25,583 nt of DNA from positions 1 to 25,583 of the forward strand of contig DATJXG010000193.1 of assembly GCA_035500455.1 (NCBI GenBank). The letters are read 5' to 3'. The notes beneath the pieces were generated by a model. It saw nothing but the letters and a program-made list of their open reading frames with translations, searched no databases and was not told the DNA's origin. Of the stretch, positions 9,164 through 16,446 are shown piece by piece. A program made the position numbers and the translations under genes. The DNA comes from DATJXG01 sp035500455. Lineage in GTDB: Bacteria > Acidobacteriota > Terriglobia > Terriglobales > Acidobacteriaceae. How positions within the stretch are numbered: position 1 is the first letter of the stretch; each line of letters begins with the position of its first letter.

Positions 9164-9898
9164 CTAGCTGCCGGCGCGAGCTTCCTCCACGGTTTGTCTT
9201 ACCGCCGAGAGAAATGGCTCGGCATTCGGGTTGGAAGGACCTTTGCCCGCCAGAATTTCGCTCGTCGGTATGTGTCTGCCATAAAAGGCAACGGTGGAAT
9301 CAAAGTCTGGCTTGATTACGGCTCCGCTCAAGTCCAGCCCGGCAAAGACTCCACGCGCTCGCGAATACATGAGGATCTCGGATTTAAACTTCCAGTCCGT
9401 GGATGCCTGCCCTTCGCGCCCCACCGGTCCTGCAGCTACGGATGCTCCGGCTCCGATTTTGAATTCGCTGGAAAGCATGTCCTGCATGCCTTTGTCATTC
9501 ATGGCCAGCATGACCAGATCGATGCTCTCGACGCCGATCTGAGCCCCCCAACTTCCTCCCGTGACGGCAAAAAATGCGGGATCGCTCCACCCGTGCCCGG
9601 TCCGGCAGGTGGCGACGCCGAGGCCGTGGCGTGCTCCGAAGACAAAGCCGCCTTTCACCATATCCGGGATCACAGCGACACACTTGGCAGAATCGAGTAT
9701 GGTCTTGGGAATCCCGGCATCGGGTGCATTCACCAGTTCCTTCAAATCCTGCCCGGCATCATGCAGACGGTCGATGGCTGCCGCTTTGTCGCCGTACACG
9801 GTTTTTCCTGAGACCGTGGTAGCTACGTGATGCTGCGAACAGCCGGTTAGAACTAATCCTATGATTAAGCTTGTAACGAACGTAAGCGCGCTTTTCAT
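9164..9898 (-). CDS. SYLF-domain (Ysc84-like) lipid-binding lipoprotein
   Basis: 244-aa predicted lipoprotein. The start is ATG at 9898, preceded by AGGAGG at good spacing. The open frame extends further upstream, but that would place extra residues before the signal sequence. The N-terminus is a type II signal peptide with lipobox LTGC at about residue 18. The rest matches the SYLF/Ysc84 family: AKCVAVIPDMVKGGFVFGA, a Gly/Trp-rich WSDPAFFAVTGGSWG segment, IDLVMLAMND, and a C-terminal block with SRARGVFAGLDLSGA. In eukaryotes this fold binds phosphoinositides and actin; the bacterial role is undefined and probably envelope-associated. It is convergent with the metallophosphoesterase, separated by the hairpin at 8997-9114. 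Confidence 0.87.
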   Translation of the reverse strand: MKSALTFVTSLIIGLVLTGCSQHHVATTVSGKTVYGDKAAAIDRLHDAGQDLKELVNAPDAGIPKTILDSAKCVAVIPDMVKGGFVFGARHGLGVATCRTGHGWSDPAFFAVTGGSWGAQIGVESIDLVMLAMNDKGMQDMLSSEFKIGAGASVAAGPVGREGQASTDWKFKSEILMYSRARGVFAGLDLSGAVIKPDFDSTVAFYGRHIPTSEILAGKGPSNPNAEPFLSAVRQTVEEARAGS

Positions 9899-10082
9899 AA
9901 ATGCCTCGCCTCCTACCTTTCGATCCTGCCGCCCCACGAAAGGTTGTTGAATGTAACTGCTGCTTTTTCGGGTAATCGTCAGGCGAATTTGGATTAGCTT
10001 CAGCGGAGGCGCGCTTTAGGCAGGAATGAGAAATCGAACCAGTACCTCAGTGTGTCCAGTACGTGGAAGTACAGTCTTTACT

Positions 10083-10802
10083 CTAGGAGACAGCGCCGCC
10101 GTACTTCGCAACCAGCGCGTTTGCTGTTTGCCGCACCGTCGGCGAGAGCCTGCCGTTGGATGAAATTGCCTTCAGGACTGGCGCCAGAGCCTGGGTCTCA
10201 AGCAGGCTGCCCCGCTTCGCCTTGGCCTGCAGCCGCTTCAACTCGGCGCGCAAGCCTTGCGGATCGTACTGGGCGAGATAGTTCAAGCGGCGCCCAAACT
10301 CCAGGGTTGCGGAGATCCTTTGAAACAGCACCGTCAGTTGCTCGATGCCCTTGTTTGGGGCCTTGTGGTAGGAGACCGAATGACTCACGACGGCGTAGCG
10401 ATAGGTCAGAGTCTTTATGCTGGACTTTTCGGCCGTGCGAGCCTCAGTTCCGGAAATTCCCTGCAAGCGATTTAACTTCTCCACCAGAGCGAAAATTCTG
10501 TCGCGGGTTGCGCGAGTCGCCTGAAATTCCACGCTATATGGCACCCCGGTTCTTTGCAGTGAATCGGGCGCGGATTGATAGGTAGCGTCGCCGGCCGAAC
10601 CAATCGCGATCGAATAGTACGAAGGATTCGCCCGCCAATTGGCGAGGGTGAAGGTAACCGTCGGAATTTTCTGGTCGCGAGGATGGACCTGCGGGTTCTG
10701 GGCGGCGGCGCAGCAACTCAGCAGAACTACCGCCATCCACACCCAGTGCCCCGCCGAACTACCTAAGGCGGACGGGCCATTGCTGATACTCGAAGATTTC
10801 AT
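10083..10802 (-). CDS. Secreted protein of unknown function
   Basis: About 239 aa from ATG 10802. The N-terminal region contains a hydrophobic segment (WVWMAVVLLSCCAAAQ) that reads as a signal peptide ending near the AAAQ, so export is likely; the Cys pair could alternatively be a lipobox, but the context is poor. The mature part is alpha/beta in character with many basic residues and a C-terminal KAISSNGRLSPTVRQTANALVAKYGG stretch. I recognise no domain or catalytic motif. The frame is open up to 10982, but the extra N-terminus is Ser/Gly-rich and not protein-like, and no start has a strong ribosome binding site. It is divergent from the YqjD/YqjE-like operon across a 180-nt gap that probably holds both promoters. 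Proteins of this type look restricted to acidobacteria; that is an impression, not a search result. Confidence 0.65.
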   Translation of the reverse strand: MKSSSISNGPSALGSSAGHWVWMAVVLLSCCAAAQNPQVHPRDQKIPTVTFTLANWRANPSYYSIAIGSAGDATYQSAPDSLQRTGVPYSVEFQATRATRDRIFALVEKLNRLQGISGTEARTAEKSSIKTLTYRYAVVSHSVSYHKAPNKGIEQLTVLFQRISATLEFGRRLNYLAQYDPQGLRAELKRLQAKAKRGSLLETQALAPVLKAISSNGRLSPTVRQTANALVAKYGGAVS

Positions 10803-10982
10803 CGCCGACTTGTGAGATGAATCATGAACGCCGGGGGTAGGCTTTCTGAAGGCGATATTCTTCGACAACACCCGGCTGCCGCAGCGCATCATACTGCGGC
10901 TGTGGGACCCTCCGCCGCCGGCGGGAGTGATCCGCGAGTTAGCAGGGCTGGAAAAAGCCACTCCGGCCGCAAGGTTGACCAA

Positions 10983-11348
10983 ATGTGTCCCGCCACAAAT
11001 TCGCGCCCTTCGGCGAACGTTGTTCCCCTTACCCCGCGGTTAATTTCAGCAGCGGCCGAGAGAGCTGCCGAACCTGAATCGCCGCCGGCAATGGATTCGG
11101 AGAACAAGCCGCTTCCCGACTTTGATCTTTCAGAAGCTGCAGAAGAGCGGACCGCGGGAAACTCTGAGCTGGTGGCGGCAGCAGCGGTCGCCGGGGGAGC
11201 CGCCGGCCGGCTTCTGGTTTCCGCAAAGAGGCGAATCCGCGCGATGCGGGCCGAACATCCACTCGGACTGCTCGCGATCATTGCCGGCGCCGCCTTCCTG
11301 ATTGGAATTGTGGCGCGAAACTGGAGGCTTCACTCCTATGAACGGTGA
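10983..11348 (+). CDS. YqjD/ElaB-like (DUF883-type) small membrane protein
   Basis: About 121 aa from ATG 10983, which has AAGG about 10 nt upstream. The N-terminal half is hydrophilic and Ala/Glu/Pro-rich. A basic segment (SAKRRIRAMRAEHP) then precedes one C-terminal membrane helix (about 95-111) ending in the short tail WRLHSYER. That layout, a soluble part followed by a basic stretch and a C-terminal helix, is the one seen in ElaB/YqjD-type proteins, which anchor to the inner membrane and have been linked to ribosomes. The homology is weak and based on layout plus the YqjE-like neighbour. Its last 11 nt overlap the start of that neighbour, which suggests translational coupling. An internal ATG at 11091 is an alternative start. 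Confidence 0.6.
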   Translation: MCPATNSRPSANVVPLTPRLISAAAERAAEPESPPAMDSENKPLPDFDLSEAAEERTAGNSELVAAAAVAGGAAGRLLVSAKRRIRAMRAEHPLGLLAIIAGAAFLIGIVARNWRLHSYER

Positions 11349-11772
11349 CGCACGCAACGGCCGCAGTCTGCCGACGCTCGCGGTAGAGCTGCTGGAAGAG
11401 CTTAACGAGTTTGCATCTACCCGTGTAAAACTGCTGGCTTGTGAACTACAGGAGAAGGGCAAAATCGTGAAAGCCGCGGTTCCACTGGCCGCGACTGCCG
11501 TCCTGTTCCTGACCACGGCGTTTCTTGCCGCAACCGCTGCTCTGGTGACTCTGCTGGCAATGATCTTTCCCGGCAATCCGTTCCGCTGGTTTTTCGCGCT
11601 GCTGATGGTAAGCGTGTGCTGGCTGCTATTTGGAGGTGTCGCGGCCTACCTGGCGAAACGCGCCTTCACCAGTGAAGAGTTGCTGCCGCGCAAAACGCTC
11701 GATGTGCTGAAGGCCGACAACCACTGGCTGCAACGGGAGGCGAAGGATTATCTATGGGCTCATCCGCAATAG
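11338..11772 (+). CDS. YqjE-like (phage-holin-fold / DUF1469-type) inner-membrane protein
   Basis: 144 aa from ATG 11338, which overlaps the previous gene by 11 nt. An amphipathic N-terminus (LAVELLEELNEFASTRVKL) is followed by a long hydrophobic hairpin at about 45-77 and a second at about 84-106 (WFFALLMVSVCWLLFGG), then a basic and acidic tail. This matches the YqjE/putative actinobacterial holin-X layout. Although databases label this fold 'phage holin', nothing phage-like is nearby and the protein belongs to a housekeeping-style membrane operon. It overlaps the next gene by 19 nt. The function is unknown, possibly membrane stress. Confidence 0.75.
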   Translation: MNGDARNGRSLPTLAVELLEELNEFASTRVKLLACELQEKGKIVKAAVPLAATAVLFLTTAFLAATAALVTLLAMIFPGNPFRWFFALLMVSVCWLLFGGVAAYLAKRAFTSEELLPRKTLDVLKADNHWLQREAKDYLWAHPQ

Positions 11773-11975
11773 ACGCTCTGGAAAAAGAAGCCGTCGAGCA
11801 ACGCAATCATCTCGGCAAAACGACCGCCGAGTTGCAGGCAAAGCTGGATTTCGCCCGCGATCTATTCCGTGTGCCGGCTAAAGTGCGGGAGCACTTCGGC
11901 GGCATTGCGCTGGTGGCGTCAGCCCTGGGCTTGCTGCTGGGTTACGGGGCGGGCGGAGTTGCCCGAAAAGATTAG
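11754..11975 (+). CDS. DUF3618-like small membrane protein
   Basis: 73-aa protein starting inside the end of the YqjE-like gene (19-nt overlap). The N-terminal charged helix contains the R/K-x-x-L-x-x-T-x-x-E-L-x-x-K-L pattern (HLGKTTAELQAKL) that I associate with DUF3618. A single membrane helix follows at about 50-68 (IALVASALGLLLGYGAG), with a basic tail RKD. It completes a three-gene operon of small membrane proteins. Only 9 nt separate its stop from that of the convergent propeller lipoprotein gene, so the two transcripts must overlap. Confidence 0.7.
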   Translation: MGSSAIDALEKEAVEQRNHLGKTTAELQAKLDFARDLFRVPAKVREHFGGIALVASALGLLLGYGAGGVARKD

Positions 11976-11984
11976 GTCGCGCCC

Positions 11985-13184
11985 TCATCTCAAAACGATG
12001 GCGGAGGGTTGTCCTCCCACGGTAAGCGGCGAACCAACCACGGTGAGCGTTCCAGTGGTGGTGTCGTAGCTGAAGGTGGAGATGGAAGAAGCGCCGATGT
12101 TCGGCACGAAAACAAAATCCGTAGTGACGGTGCTTTGCGTGTTGCCGAAGTGCGCCGCCACCCAAACCGGATTGGATCCCACGGAAACCGTCGCGGGTGA
12201 GAGCGGCGTCAGCGCCCCGGTACCGACGCTGATTTTGAATTGCGAAACCTGGTTCGATCCGCGATCGGCCACGTAGAGGAATGTCGCCGAAGGATCCTCG
12301 ACGATGGAGACGGGACGGGTCCCGGCCGGGAAGGGCGAGTTGGTGGCCGCAGTCAGAGAGCCATCGGGCACAACGCAGCTTGGAGAAGCGTTGTCACAAA
12401 CGATGAAGGCGGAGATATTATTCGACCCCTGGTTGGCCACATACAGGAAATTTCCGTCGGCGGTAACGGCGAGGGCAGTCGGCGTGGTACCCACCGTGTA
12501 AAGGGAGTTTCCCGGCTGCGTGAGTACACCCGTGCCATCCACCGTAAACTGCGAGACCGTGCCATCCACCTGATTCGCCACATACAGGTATTTGCCGTCG
12601 GGCGTGACCGCAACCGCTGCCGGATTGCTGCCGAATATCAGGCTTCCTGACTGAGCGACGGGAGTAAGGGTTGTCCCCGAAACTGAAAAGACTAGAACCG
12701 ATCCCGGAACTCCGGCGGGGAGCGCCGACGTCGGCGGCAGCCCCTGGTCCGCCACAAACAGAAACTTGCCGGCTGAATCCATCGCCAAGCCGCGTGGGTT
12801 GCTCCCCGCTGTGATGGGACTGCCGCTGGCGCTGACGCTGCCGTCACTGTTTACCGTGTAGGCGGTGAGGCAGGCAGCGCCGGCTGATCCGCAGCCCGCA
12901 TTGCTTCCTCCCCCACTATTAGCGACAAAAATCGATGAGCCGTCGGGAGAAATAATCATGGCAGTCGGGGTGTCCCCGGTTGCGGCCGGGGTGCCGGCGG
13001 CCGTCACCGCCCCGCTGCTCAGGTCAACGCTGAAAGTGGAGAGTAGGCTGTCTCCCTGCGTGGTCAGGTACAGCACGCCGGCTCCAGGGTTTGAGCTGGA
13101 GGACGTACTCTTATAGCAGCTCACCAGCAACCCCAAACCGACCAGGCCCACCAACCCCGCAAGACAACGCAACCTCATCCCCAT
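11985..13184 (-). CDS. Beta-propeller lipoprotein (lactonase/YncE-like repeats)
   Basis: 399 aa, starting at ATG 13184 with AGGGAGAG just upstream. A signal peptide ends in the lipobox LVSC (Cys about 23), so lipidation and envelope anchoring are likely. The mature part has six or seven repeats of about 45-55 residues, each with a core like P-x-A-[LIV]-x-[LVIM]-x-P-D-G-x-[FY]-[LI]-[FY]-V-A-N followed by S-x-[FY], for example NPAAVAVTPDGKYLYVANQ and TPTALAVTADGNFLYVANQ. This is the blade signature of the 6-phosphogluconolactonase-like/YVTN propellers. Many relatives are labelled lactonase, but I see no basis for enzyme activity; a surface binding role is as likely. It is convergent with the DUF3618-like gene. 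Confidence 0.85.
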   Translation of the reverse strand: MGMRLRCLAGLVGLVGLGLLVSCYKSTSSSSNPGAGVLYLTTQGDSLLSTFSVDLSSGAVTAAGTPAATGDTPTAMIISPDGSSIFVANSGGGSNAGCGSAGAACLTAYTVNSDGSVSASGSPITAGSNPRGLAMDSAGKFLFVADQGLPPTSALPAGVPGSVLVFSVSGTTLTPVAQSGSLIFGSNPAAVAVTPDGKYLYVANQVDGTVSQFTVDGTGVLTQPGNSLYTVGTTPTALAVTADGNFLYVANQGSNNISAFIVCDNASPSCVVPDGSLTAATNSPFPAGTRPVSIVEDPSATFLYVADRGSNQVSQFKISVGTGALTPLSPATVSVGSNPVWVAAHFGNTQSTVTTDFVFVPNIGASSISTFSYDTTTGTLTVVGSPLTVGGQPSAIVLR

Positions 13185-13360
13185 TTTCTCTCCCTCTGTT
13201 GTCGCTATGAAGCCGTCGTTTGACGCTGTTCAGAACCCCGGGCGCAAGGAAAGCCCACTATTTGGCCGGTAAAGTCCTCCATTTGTGTATCAGGAAAGGC
13301 GTGGGAAGAGCAAACCGGCGTAAGTGGTTGGAACCAATGGCGGGCCGGGGAGTTGCCTGC

Positions 13361-14758
13361 TCAACCGGCGGCCGGAACCGACTCGACTAAGACCCGCGGA
13401 GAAAGCGGCAGACGAATTTCCACGACCAGTCCCCCGCCGGGACGGTTGGCGGCTTTGACGCTTCCGCCATGCAGGCGCACTGCCCGGTCGGTAATCGCCA
13501 GGCCCAGGCCCACCCCGCCAGTCTGGCGCCCGCGGGAATCGTCAATGCGATAGAAAGGCTGGAAAAGCTTGTTGAGAGAATCCTCGGGAACGCCGGGCCC
13601 GGAATCCGAAACCTTCAATACGGCCTCCGGCGTTCCGAGCCCTGCAGCTGCTTGAAGGTCCACTTCAACGTCGGTGCCTTCCTGAGTGTAACGGGTAGCG
13701 TTGCGAACCACGTTCTCAATGGCGCTGCGCAGCAGCGCAGCGTCCCCCGCCACAGTGCAGTTCCCTGCGAGATTGGCTTTTACCCTGCAGTTGCGGCTGG
13801 CGGCCTCGAAGTCAGCGTCGGCGGCGATCTCCACGATCAGTTCGCCCAGGTCCACGGGTGCGGTTCGCATCCTGTCCTCCTGGCTCTCCAGCCGCGCGAT
13901 GGTCAACAACCTTCCCACCAGTTCGTTCAGCCGCTCCGCTTCCACGTCGATGCGGTTCAAGGCGCTTTCCGCCGAAGGCCCGCTGCGCTGCCGCGCCAGC
14001 TCCAGCGCCACATTCAGGCGCGCCAGCGGGGATCGTAATTCATGGGAGATATCGTTCAGCAGACGCGACTGCGCCTTGACCAGGCTTTCCAGGCGTTCCG
14101 CCATGGCGTCAAAGTCGCGCACCAGCTGGGAAATTTCATCGCGGCGCCTTCCCCCCTTCCAGGGTGACCCGGCGCGCGCCGTTAGATCGCCGGCCGCCAA
14201 CTTCTGCGTTGCCTCCCGCAAACGGATGACCGGCCCGGTAAGATATCGCGCCAGGATGTAGCACACCAGGCCGGAAGAGATCACCGCAATGATCAGGCCG
14301 GGCGCGGGAATTCCCCGTGGTCCGAAGAACACCCGCGGTCCAGGCGGCAAACCCAGCATGACCGTGTAGCGGTGGCCGGTCGCGGTAGTGATGCTCTGCC
14401 GCAGGGAGCGCGGCAACATCAGCCAGGTCCAAAAGCCGGACGGGGGCTCGTGGCCGCGTTCCACATCCCGGATCCACTCCGGCGGGCGGCCGCCGGAGAT
14501 TTCCTGGCCCTGGGCACTAAACAGAAAGGCGCGTACCTGCTGCGATTCCTGCAGGTTGTCCAGGTATTGCCGGGCCTCAGCCTCGCCGCCTCGTTCATAG
14601 GCGCGCACCGCCTCATTCGCCACCTTGGCCTGCAGCGCTTCCCAGGTGGCGTTTTCGCGCTGCAAGCGCACTCCCAGCGTTACCAGCACGGCCAGGACGA
14701 GAAACAATGCCTGCGCCAACCAGAACGACAGGAAGATCTTCAGAAACAGACTTCTCAT
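13361..14758 (-). CDS. CpxA-like sensor histidine kinase
   Basis: 465-aa inner-membrane kinase. Two membrane segments at about 7-28 and 153-175 flank a periplasmic sensor of about 125 residues. A HAMP linker (about 172-225) leads to HisKA with ISHELRSPLARL (His239), and the HATPase domain has ENVVRNATRYT, DSGPGVPE and GGVGLGLAI. The H-box ISHELRSPLARL is typical of CpxA. The ATG overlaps the upstream regulator gene's stop by 4 nt (ATGA), so the two are co-translated. A Spy/CpxP-like gene lies divergent beyond the regulator, and the promoter region contains CpxR-type boxes, which supports an envelope-stress role. I call it Cpx-like, not orthologous: the periplasmic domain has not been compared. 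Confidence 0.88.
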   Translation of the reverse strand: MRSLFLKIFLSFWLAQALFLVLAVLVTLGVRLQRENATWEALQAKVANEAVRAYERGGEAEARQYLDNLQESQQVRAFLFSAQGQEISGGRPPEWIRDVERGHEPPSGFWTWLMLPRSLRQSITTATGHRYTVMLGLPPGPRVFFGPRGIPAPGLIIAVISSGLVCYILARYLTGPVIRLREATQKLAAGDLTARAGSPWKGGRRRDEISQLVRDFDAMAERLESLVKAQSRLLNDISHELRSPLARLNVALELARQRSGPSAESALNRIDVEAERLNELVGRLLTIARLESQEDRMRTAPVDLGELIVEIAADADFEAASRNCRVKANLAGNCTVAGDAALLRSAIENVVRNATRYTQEGTDVEVDLQAAAGLGTPEAVLKVSDSGPGVPEDSLNKLFQPFYRIDDSRGRQTGGVGLGLAITDRAVRLHGGSVKAANRPGGGLVVEIRLPLSPRVLVESVPAAG

Positions 14759-15465
14759 TGTCCAGCGCTCTCCTTAGGTGGACGGGCAAAGATGTAGCCC
14801 GCGCCGCGCACCGTCTTGATGTGATCGCCGCCGCCCTCCGCGTCTCCCAGTTTCTTGCGCAGCTTGCTCACATGCATATCGATGCTGCGGTCGAAAGGCG
14901 AGAACTTGCGCCCGAGAACGGCATCCACCAGACGTTCGCGGGGAACGACGTTGCCCGCCTCCCGCAACAGCACCTGCAGCAGATTAAACTCCACCGAGGT
15001 CAGATCCACGGGCTTCCCCTTTTGCCGGGTGGTCCGGCTGGCGGGGTCGAGTTCGATATCCCCCACGCGAAGCACCTCGAAAGCCGATTCCGCGTCCGAA
15101 CTTCCCCCGCTGCGCCGCAGGATGGCGCGAATCCGCGCCACCAGTTCCCTCGGGTTGAAGGGCTTGGGCAAGTAATCATCGGCGCCGATCTCCAGGCCGA
15201 CAATGCGGTCCACATCTTCCCCGCGGGCGGTGAGCAGCAACACGGGAATGCGCGAAGTATTGCGAATGCGCCGCAGCACTTCGAAGCCGTTCATGCCCGG
15301 CAGCATGACGTCCAGCACCACCAGCAATTGTCCGCCGTTCACCGCCTTCTCCAGGCCGGTCTCGCCGTCGTACACCGATTCAACTTCAAAACCTTCCGGC
15401 TGCAGATATTCGGCGACCAATGAACAGAGTTCCACGTCGTCGTCGATGACCAGGATTCGTTCCAC
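14755..15465 (-). CDS. CpxR-like OmpR-family response regulator
   Basis: 236 aa from GTG 15465. The receiver starts at once (ERILVIDDD), with phosphoacceptor Asp52 (VVLDVMLPG), Thr in LLLTARG and Lys in LPKPFNPREL. The C-terminal winged helix (about 135-230) has the OmpR-family motif LTSVEFNLLQVLLREAGNVVPRE and the recognition-helix region RSIDMHVSKLRKKLG. GTG 15465 has AGGGAG 7 nt upstream; the longer TTG start at 15492 lacks one and adds nine residues before the fold, so I chose GTG. The neighbouring divergent region carries GTAAA-N5-GTAAA sites, suggesting that it regulates itself and the spy-like gene. Confidence 0.9.
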   Translation of the reverse strand: MERILVIDDDVELCSLVAEYLQPEGFEVESVYDGETGLEKAVNGGQLLVVLDVMLPGMNGFEVLRRIRNTSRIPVLLLTARGEDVDRIVGLEIGADDYLPKPFNPRELVARIRAILRRSGGSSDAESAFEVLRVGDIELDPASRTTRQKGKPVDLTSVEFNLLQVLLREAGNVVPRERLVDAVLGRKFSPFDRSIDMHVSKLRKKLGDAEGGGDHIKTVRGAGYIFARPPKESAGQ

Positions 15466-15511
15466 CTTTTTCTCCCTGCTGTCTTTGTACAACGGGAGCC
15501 TCCGCCTTTCG

Positions 15512-15526
15512 GTAAAGAATTGTCAA
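15512..15526 (+). promoter_or_regulatory. Near-perfect CpxR-type box
   Basis: GTAAA-GAATT-GTCAA, differing by one base from the E. coli CpxR consensus GTAAA-N5-GTAAA. It lies 46 nt upstream of the regulator's GTG start, in the divergent region shared with the spy-like gene, and is a candidate autoregulation site. The site call rests on the neighbouring Cpx-like genes. Confidence 0.5.
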
Positions 15527-15541
15527 ACCTGCGGCCCACCC

Positions 15542-15556
15542 TTTACAAAACTTTAC
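15542..15556 (-). promoter_or_regulatory. Perfect CpxR-type box
   Basis: On the minus strand the 15 nt read GTAAA-GTTTT-GTAAA, an exact match to the CpxR consensus. It lies between the Cpx-like regulator and the Spy-like gene, 125 nt before the latter's ATG. Just downstream, TTGACC at 15562 could be a -35 element for spy, but I see no convincing -10 at the right distance. Both the match and its position are directly visible; binding is inferred. Confidence 0.6.
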
Positions 15557-15681
15557 TCCGGTTGACCAAATTTATTACCTCTTTTCGCGGGGTTTAGTGT
15601 TTCTATTTGTGGAGACAGCGAAGCGCAAGCGCCAATCGTGAGCCGGCGCCGGGCCGGCGCTATCGCCCCCCAGGAGGATCT

Positions 15682-16188
15682 ATGAAAGCCAACTTCATCA
15701 AAGCATCAATCGCTGTGCTGGCGGTCACGCTGCTGGCGGCTGCCGCTCTCAGCGAGACCCAGGGGCACCGCCACTGGCATCGCGGAGGCATGTGGGGTGG
15801 CCCAGGCATGAACCTGCGCGGCCTCGATTTGAGCGACGCACAAAAGGCCCAGGTGAAAGACATCATGGCGAAGGAGCGTCCGGCGCTTCGGCCGCTGATG
15901 CAGCAACTGGCCCAGAGCCGCATGCAACTGCAGCAATATCAGGTCAGTGGAAACTTCGATGAGAACCAGGTCCGCACCATGGCCGCGCAGCAGGCGCAAC
16001 TCATGACCGAACTGACGGTGCAGCGTGCCCGCATCCAGTCGGAAGTGATCAAGGTTCTGACGCCGGAACAGAAGACCAAGCTGGCCACCCTGCAAAGCGA
16101 GCGGGCGCAGCGCTTCCAGCAGCGCATGCAACGCCAGCAGCAGGCGCCCAACAGCGACGCGGCGCCCAGCGATCAACCTCAGCAGTAA
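15682..16188 (+). CDS. Spy/CpxP-like (LTXXQ) periplasmic protein
   Basis: 168 aa from ATG 15682, with a strong AGGAGG. An upstream in-frame extension to 15607 is not needed and would bury the signal peptide. A signal peptide (cleavage near ALSET or just before) leads to a His/Gly-rich linker (GHRHWHRGGMWGG), then an alpha-helical region with two LTXXQ-like motifs: LDLSDAQKAQVKDIM and LTPEQKTKLATLQ. The C-terminus is Gln/Arg-rich. Spy and CpxP are periplasmic chaperone or stress-sensor proteins; CpxP represses CpxA. The His-rich linker may bind metal. The divergent Cpx-like pair and the boxes between them suggest that it is a regulon member and possibly a feedback modulator. Function as a chaperone is inferred. 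Confidence 0.85.
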   Translation: MKANFIKASIAVLAVTLLAAAALSETQGHRHWHRGGMWGGPGMNLRGLDLSDAQKAQVKDIMAKERPALRPLMQQLAQSRMQLQQYQVSGNFDENQVRTMAAQQAQLMTELTVQRARIQSEVIKVLTPEQKTKLATLQSERAQRFQQRMQRQQQAPNSDAAPSDQPQQ

Positions 16189-16200
16189 CACCCGCCAAAT

Positions 16201-16236
16201 GGCCGGGAGAAGCAGCACCTTCTCCCGGCCCCTTTC
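16201..16236 (+). terminator. Strong hairpin terminator after the spy-like gene
   Basis: GGCCGGGAGAAG and CTTCTCCCGGCC pair perfectly over 12 bp around the 6-nt loop CAGCAC. The stem begins 13 nt after the stop codon. The following CCTTTCT is a weak T-tract, so it is a likely but imperfect Rho-independent terminator. Confidence 0.75.
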
Positions 16237-16276
16237 TGCTGCATGGCCGGGCAGCGTGGAGTGGTAGAGGATGCGC

Positions 16277-16390
16277 ATGGATTTTGACGCGATCTACGCT
16301 TACCTGATTGACGCCAGCCGGCTCTTTCTCCTGAGCTGGATTTTGATGCTGCTGTTGAGCTTCGCCGCGGCCTTCCGCCGCGACCCGTAG
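16277..16390 (+). CDS. 37-aa single-pass membrane miniprotein
   Basis: A small open frame between the spy terminator and the ABC exporter. ATG 16277 follows GAGG at 4-8 nt; the in-frame ATG at 16271 is an alternative start that adds two residues. The product has an acidic N-terminus (MDFDAIYAYLIDAS), one hydrophobic helix (RLFLLSWILMLLLSFAAA) and a basic tail (FRRDP), which fits an inside-positive membrane anchor. The stop TAG is at 16388-16390, and the exporter starts 56 nt later. Such miniproteins often modify a neighbouring membrane complex; here the exporter is the nearest candidate. I recognise no family. Coding is suggested by the ribosome binding site and the clean membrane-helix layout only. 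Confidence 0.5.
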   Translation: MDFDAIYAYLIDASRLFLLSWILMLLLSFAAAFRRDP

Positions 16391-16446
16391 TAACCGGGGC
16401 GGCGCAAAACTGAAGCGCGGGCTGCTAGAATCTCATCTAGAAGCAC

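Noticed and set aside
11338..11772. Possible prophage signal from the holin-like gene
   Set aside because: The match is to the YqjE-type family within a membrane-protein operon; there are no lysis, capsid, tail or integrase genes in the window.
11985..13184. 6-Phosphogluconolactonase activity for the propeller protein
   Set aside because: It is a lipoprotein with a signal peptide and repeated YVTN-like blades; only the fold is supported, not the cytoplasmic enzyme.
15562..15567. TTGACC as the -35 element of the spy-like promoter
   Set aside because: No convincing -10 element lies 16-18 nt downstream; the nearest AT-rich hexamer is about 25 nt away.
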